From the NCBI GenBank assembly GCA_035539215.1, contig DATLIX010000183.1:7147-71146 (forward strand): DNA of 64,000 bases, written 5' to 3'. The stretch is from Dongia_B sp035539215. Its GTDB lineage: Bacteria; Pseudomonadota; Alphaproteobacteria; Dongiales; Dongiaceae. Position 1 is the stretch's first letter, and every line of letters begins with the position of its first letter. Position numbers and translations under genes: made by a program. Shown in pieces: positions 60,176-64,000 of the stretch. The notes under the pieces are model-generated. The model ran no database searches, was not told the DNA's origin, and saw only the letters and a program-made list of their open reading frames with translations.

Positions 60176-62056
60176 ATGGATCGCAAGACGCATATCAATT
60201 TCTGGTACATCGCCGCAGCCATCATCGCGGTGCTCTTCATCCAGAGCTACCTCTCGCGCCTGGCGCAGGTCGAGAATATTCCCTACAGCCAGTTCCAGAC
60301 ATTGTTGAAGGAGGGCATGATCGACGACCTGACGGTCGGCAAGGACAGCATTACCGGCACCTTCCGCAAACCGACCGATCCGCAGCGCACGCAATTCTCG
60401 ACCGTCCGCATCGACCCGCAGATCGCCGACGACCTCGCCAAGGCCGGCATCAAATATCAGGGCGTCAGCGATAACAGCCTGCTGTCGACCGTTCTGTCCT
60501 GGGTCGTGCCCACCCTGTTCTTCTTCGGTATCTGGATGTTTCTGATCCGCCGCATCGCCGGCCAGCCGGGCTTCGAAGGCGGCCTGATGAGCATCGGCAA
60601 GAGCCGGGCGAAAGTCTACGTCGAAACCGACGTGAAGATCACCTTTGCCGATGTCGCCGGCGTGGATGAGGCAAAAGACGAATTGAAGGAGGTCGTCGAC
60701 TTCCTGAAGGACCCGGTCAGTCATGGCTATCTCGGCGCCAAGATTCCGAAGGGCGTCCTGCTGGTCGGTCCGCCGGGCACCGGCAAGACGCTGCTGGCGC
60801 GGGCGATTGCCGGCGAGGCCGGCGTACCGTTCTTTTCCATCAGCGGCTCGGAATTCGTCGAGATGTTCGTCGGCGTCGGCGCCGCCCGCGTACGTGATCT
60901 CTTCGAGCAGGCGCGAAAGAAGGCGCCGGCCATCATCTTCATCGATGAGCTGGATGCGCTGGGCCGGGCGCGCGGCGCCTTTTCGCTCGGCGGGCATGAC
61001 GAGAAGGAGCAGACGCTGAACCAGCTGCTGGTGGAGCTGGACGGTTTCGATTCCACCTCCGGCATCATTTTGCTGGCGGCCACCAACCGGCCGGAAATTC
61101 TCGATCCCGCCCTGCTGCGTTCCGGGCGGTTCGACCGTCAGGTGCTGATCGACCGGCCCGACAAGAAGGGACGCCGCGATATCCTCGCGGTCCATACGCG
61201 CAAGATCAAACTGGATGGCGACGTGCAGCTGGAGGAAGTCGCGGCTCTCACGCCTGGCTTTACTGGCGCCGATCTCGCCAATCTGGTCAACGAAGCGGCC
61301 CTGATTGCAACGCGGCGCAGTGCCAAAACCGTCTCGCTGGCGGATTTCACATCCGGCATCGAACGCATCATCGCCGGGCTGGAAAAACGTAATCGCCTGC
61401 TCAATCCGCATGAACGCGAAGTCGTGGCCCACCATGAAATGGGGCATGCCCTGGTCGCCATGGCTCTGCCGCAGACCGATCCCGTGCACAAGGTCTCGAT
61501 CATTCCGCGCGGCATCGGCTCGCTTGGCTATACGATCCAGCGTCCGATCGAGGACCGTTTCCTGATGACCCAGGCTGAGCTGAAGAACAAGCTTTGCGTT
61601 CTCATGGCCGGCCGCGCCGCCGAAAGTATCGTGTTCGAGGAGATTTCGACCGGCGCCGCCGACGACATCAAGAAGGCGACCGATATCGCCCGCAGCATCG
61701 TCACCCGCTATGGCATGGAGCCGAGCCTCGGCAACGTCGCCTATGAAAGCGAGACCTCGCCTTATCTGCAGCCGGTCGCCGCCCCCATGCAAGACAACTC
61801 CGTGCCTTACAGTGAAAGCACGGCCGACAAGATCGACCAGGCGGTACGTCGGATCACCGACGAGGCTTTCACGCGCGCAAAAGCGCTGCTGCAGAACCAT
61901 CGTGAGGTCCTGTTGGAGGGCGCACAGCTTCTCTTGCAGAAGGAAACGCTCGACAAGGATGCCCTGAAGCCCTTTGCCGAGCGCATGCAGCATGTTGCCG
62001 ACCAGCCGTCAGGTACCGCAGACGCTCCGGCCAAGATGGCAGGTGCCGCGCACTGA
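60176..62056 (+). CDS. ftsH: FtsH-family ATP-dependent zinc metalloprotease (accessory paralogue)
   Basis: A 626-residue membrane AAA protease. Transmembrane helices at about 8-24 and 106-124 flank a periplasmic domain. The AAA module has Walker A GPPGTGKT (198-205), pore loop FVGVGA, Walker B IIFIDELD (253-260) and SRH TNRPEILDPALLRSGRFD. The protease zinc motif is HEMGH (420-424) instead of the common HEAGH; His and Glu are kept, so it should be active. It degrades misfolded membrane and soluble proteins. A housekeeping FtsH is expected elsewhere, as this copy sits in a stress island with Hsp20 rather than beside tilS or folP. Confidence 0.92.
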   Translation: MDRKTHINFWYIAAAIIAVLFIQSYLSRLAQVENIPYSQFQTLLKEGMIDDLTVGKDSITGTFRKPTDPQRTQFSTVRIDPQIADDLAKAGIKYQGVSDNSLLSTVLSWVVPTLFFFGIWMFLIRRIAGQPGFEGGLMSIGKSRAKVYVETDVKITFADVAGVDEAKDELKEVVDFLKDPVSHGYLGAKIPKGVLLVGPPGTGKTLLARAIAGEAGVPFFSISGSEFVEMFVGVGAARVRDLFEQARKKAPAIIFIDELDALGRARGAFSLGGHDEKEQTLNQLLVELDGFDSTSGIILLAATNRPEILDPALLRSGRFDRQVLIDRPDKKGRRDILAVHTRKIKLDGDVQLEEVAALTPGFTGADLANLVNEAALIATRRSAKTVSLADFTSGIERIIAGLEKRNRLLNPHEREVVAHHEMGHALVAMALPQTDPVHKVSIIPRGIGSLGYTIQRPIEDRFLMTQAELKNKLCVLMAGRAAESIVFEEISTGAADDIKKATDIARSIVTRYGMEPSLGNVAYESETSPYLQPVAAPMQDNSVPYSESTADKIDQAVRRITDEAFTRAKALLQNHREVLLEGAQLLLQKETLDKDALKPFAERMQHVADQPSGTADAPAKMAGAAH

Positions 62057-62075
62057 AGCGGGGTATCCGCCGCTG

Positions 62076-62102
62076 AAAAAAAACGCTTACTGCGCTTTTT
62101 TT
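62076..62102. terminator. Bidirectional terminator between ftsH and cytochrome c genes
   Basis: A run of eight A (62076-62083) with CGC pairs with GCGC and a run of seven T (62096-62102) around a short loop, so each strand ends in a T-tract. It overlaps the stop codon of the minus-strand cytochrome gene (62087-62089). Confidence 0.7.
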
Positions 62103-62494
62103 CCGTCAGGCCCGAAGCTCTTGATATAGGCGGCCAGATCGGCGACCTGCGCAGGATCCTTGGTCTGTCCGGCCATCATCTTGGTGCCGGGCACCTTGGC
62201 CTTGGGGTCCTGCAGGAAAGCAGCGAAGCCGGTATCGTCCCAGGTAAAGCCGGCAGCCTTCATCGCCGGCGAATAATTAAAGCCGGCAACCGAACCCGCC
62301 TTGCGGCCGAACAGCCCGTTGAGCTCCGGTCCCAGGGCATTCTTGGCGGCCTCGCCAACGTGATGGCTGGATTTGCATTTGACGAAAAGCTTCTCGCCGG
62401 CCGCTGCGTCCTGCGCCCGCGCCGGTGCGGTGATCTGGCAAAAGACAAAAGCCGGCAGGGCGACCGCCGCCAAACGCATCATCTTCGATTGCAT
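62087..62494 (-). CDS. Class I cytochrome c with atypical CXXSH heme motif
   Basis: A 135-residue periplasmic protein with a signal peptide (about 1-27, ending APARAQ) and the body of a cytochrome c550/c2-type domain (VGEAAKNALGPELNGLFGRKAG; PKAKVPGTKMMAG with Met106 as likely heme ligand; DLAAYIKSFG). The heme motif is C40-K-S-S-H44: the second Cys of CXXCH is Ser (codon AGC; one base from TGC). Heme could be held by one thioether bond, or the protein may be impaired. It follows the IorB-like gene by about 100 bp on the same strand, so it is the presumed electron acceptor of that enzyme. GAGGGGGGAA precedes the ATG. Confidence 0.85.
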   Translation of the reverse strand: MQSKMMRLAAVALPAFVFCQITAPARAQDAAAGEKLFVKCKSSHHVGEAAKNALGPELNGLFGRKAGSVAGFNYSPAMKAAGFTWDDTGFAAFLQDPKAKVPGTKMMAGQTKDPAQVADLAAYIKSFGPDGKKAQ

Positions 62495-62592
62495 GTTCCC
62501 CCCTCGTATCGTCGGCGAAACCAGTGGTCCCATCGACCGCCGTGAGACGGTCGATGGGACGCAGTATTCATGCGGTTATGACCGTCCCGCGA

Positions 62593-64000
62593 TCAGCTTG
62601 ACTTCAAACTGGTGAAATCAAAGGGCAGCGACCGCAGCCTCTTGCCGGTCGCGGCGAAGATCGCATTGGAGACCGCCGGGGCGACCGGCGGCACGCCGGG
62701 TTCGCCGATGCCGGTCGGGGCCTCGGCCGAAGGAACGATATGGACTTCGACCTTCGGCATGTCCGACATGCGCAGCGGCTCATAGGTGTCGAAGTTCGCC
62801 TGATCAACAACACCATCGGTAAAGGTGATCTTGTTGCGCAAGGCGGCACCCAGAGCATAGCCGGCCCCGCCTTCAACCTGGGCGGAGATGACATCCGGAT
62901 TGACGGCGACACCGCAATCCACCGCGGCGACGATGCGGTCGACCTTGACCGAACCATCACCCTTGACCGACACCTCGGACACCATGGCGACATAGCTGCC
63001 GAAGCTTTCATGCACGGCAATGCCGCGGCCCTGCCCCGCCGGCATCTTGCCCTTCGACCAGCCGGCCTTCTCGGCCGCCAGTTTCAGGACGGCGGTATGA
63101 CGCGGGTGGTCCTTCAGCATCGCCAGACGATAAGCCACCGGATCCTGCCCCGCCGCATGGGCGAGTTCGTCCATCATCACCTCGACCGCCTGGGCGGTAT
63201 GGGTGTGCCCGACCGAACGCCACCACAAGGTGGTGATCGGAGAGTCCGTGCGCTGCCAGTCCACCATGAGATTGGGAATGGCATAGGGCATATCGGCCAC
63301 CCCTTCCACCGCCGTCGAATCGACGCCGTCCTTGACGGCGAAGCCCTCGAAGGCGGTGCCGAACATGAAGGACTGCCCGACCAGGCGGTGCTGCCAGGCG
63401 ATCAGCTTGCCCTTCTCATCCAGTGCCGTCTTGATGGCGTGGTAGAACATCGGCCGATAGCGGCCGCCCCGGATATCGTCCTCGCGGCTGTAGAGGAGAT
63501 GAACGGGATATTTGCCGCCCGTCGCCTTCAGGATCGCCGCTGCTTCGCCGAAGTAATCGCCATTCGGCGTGGCACGACGTCCGAAGGAGCCGCCGGCCCA
63601 GATGGTGTTGATCGTCACCTGTTCCGGCTTGAGGCCGAGCGTCGCCGCCACCGTTGCCTGCTCAACGGTCTGGAACTGCGAGCCGGCCCAGGCTTCGCAA
63701 GTCCCGTCCGGTTTCATCTCAAGGACACAGTTGAGCGGCTCCATCGGCGCATGGGCGAGGTAGGGGAATTCGAATTCCGCCTCAACCACCTTGGCCGCCT
63801 TGGCGAAAGCCGCATCTGTATCGCCGGATTTGAAGGCGACCACGCCGGGCTTTGCAGCAAGCGCCTTGTAATCCGCCATCATGGCAGCCGACGAACGCTT
63901 CTCCGCCTTGCTGTCGTCCCATTCTACCTTCAGCGCGTCGCGCCCCTGCATGGCCGCCCAGCTGTTCTCGGCAATGACGGCGACACCCTGCGGCACGGTC
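62593..64000 (-). CDS. Molybdopterin oxidoreductase large subunit (IorB / xanthine dehydrogenase family), 5' end outside window
   Basis: The C-terminal 469 or so codons of a molybdenum hydroxylase large subunit, open at the right edge. Features: SQFQTVEQATVAATLG, WAGGSFGRRATPN, WWRSVGHTHTAQAVE, and the active-site GIGEPGVPP near the C-terminus, where Glu is the proposed catalytic base. This fits the isoquinoline 1-oxidoreductase beta subunit / aldehyde dehydrogenase type, which is often periplasmic and passes electrons to cytochrome c. A cytochrome c gene does follow. The [2Fe-2S] subunit gene is probably just beyond the edge. It is only distantly related to CoxL in this window. Confidence 0.9.
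   Translation of the reverse strand, partial: TVPQGVAVIAENSWAAMQGRDALKVEWDDSKAEKRSSAAMMADYKALAAKPGVVAFKSGDTDAAFAKAAKVVEAEFEFPYLAHAPMEPLNCVLEMKPDGTCEAWAGSQFQTVEQATVAATLGLKPEQVTINTIWAGGSFGRRATPNGDYFGEAAAILKATGGKYPVHLLYSREDDIRGGRYRPMFYHAIKTALDEKGKLIAWQHRLVGQSFMFGTAFEGFAVKDGVDSTAVEGVADMPYAIPNLMVDWQRTDSPITTLWWRSVGHTHTAQAVEVMMDELAHAAGQDPVAYRLAMLKDHPRHTAVLKLAAEKAGWSKGKMPAGQGRGIAVHESFGSYVAMVSEVSVKGDGSVKVDRIVAAVDCGVAVNPDVISAQVEGGAGYALGAALRNKITFTDGVVDQANFDTYEPLRMSDMPKVEVHIVPSAEAPTGIGEPGVPPVAPAVSNAIFAATGKRLRSLPFDFTSLKSS

Overview
The window is high-GC, tightly packed DNA of an alphaproteobacterium. Supporting signs are the cox-type CO dehydrogenase cluster with an MHYT-LytTR regulator, tripartite tricarboxylate (TTT) transporters, VirA/VirG-like and DUF1127 proteins, MmgE/PrpD proteins and many ATGA start/stop overlaps. 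Rhodospirillales or Hyphomicrobiales are plausible; I cannot place it more precisely. I saw no rRNA, tRNA, CRISPR array, insertion sequence or phage gene. Two genes run off the ends: an FAD-linked oxidase (left) and a molybdopterin oxidoreductase large subunit (right).

Regions. (1) 1-6.9 kb: partial FAD oxidase, then a VirG-like regulator, a long DUF1127 protein, and a diheme cytochrome c peroxidase homologue translationally coupled to a VirA-like hybrid kinase. (2) 7.5-15.6 kb: an OmpR/EnvZ-type two-component pair beside a one-pump RND efflux operon, then an MFS carrier. (3) 15.9-24.6 kb, plus strand: a form I aerobic CO dehydrogenase locus (coxC-like regulator, coxM, coxS, coxL, coxD, coxE, coxF, MobA-like nucleotidyltransferase). 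CoxL carries the AYRCSFR active-site loop. (4) 24.7-33.2 kb, minus: a carboxylate uptake and catabolism operon (TctC, TctB, TctA, two MmgE/PrpD proteins, an SDR, an isocitrate/tartrate-type dehydrogenase) under a GntR/FCD regulator. (5) 33.3-41.6 kb, minus: a second GntR/FCD regulator, a dihydroxyphthalate-decarboxylase-like protein, a second TTT system, a VOC protein, a split ChrA chromate transporter and a YegD-like Hsp70. (6) 42.1-46.4 kb: an IclR regulator, a beta-ketoadipate terminal module (CoA-transferase subunits and PcaF thiolase) and a dienelactone-hydrolase family protein. (7) 46.7-54.6 kb: one giant VCBS-repeat surface or secreted protein. (8) 55-58.8 kb: DUF1772 protein with divergent TetR regulator, DUF2189 membrane protein, zinc alcohol dehydrogenase. 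(9) 59-62 kb: a small proteostasis island (Hsp20, a small stress-associated protein, an FtsH paralogue). (10) 62-64 kb: a class I cytochrome c and an IorB-like molybdoenzyme.

The lifestyle suggested is a soil or water heterotroph that takes up organic and aromatic acids through TTT carriers, funnels aromatics to 3-oxoadipate, and can oxidise trace CO. Several proteins look like recognisable families with key residues lost: a peroxidase homologue without the catalytic Glu, a kinase receiver without the phospho-Asp, an SDR without Asn/Ser/Tyr, and a cytochrome c with CXXSH instead of CXXCH. These and several clean operator-like palindromes are the main leads.
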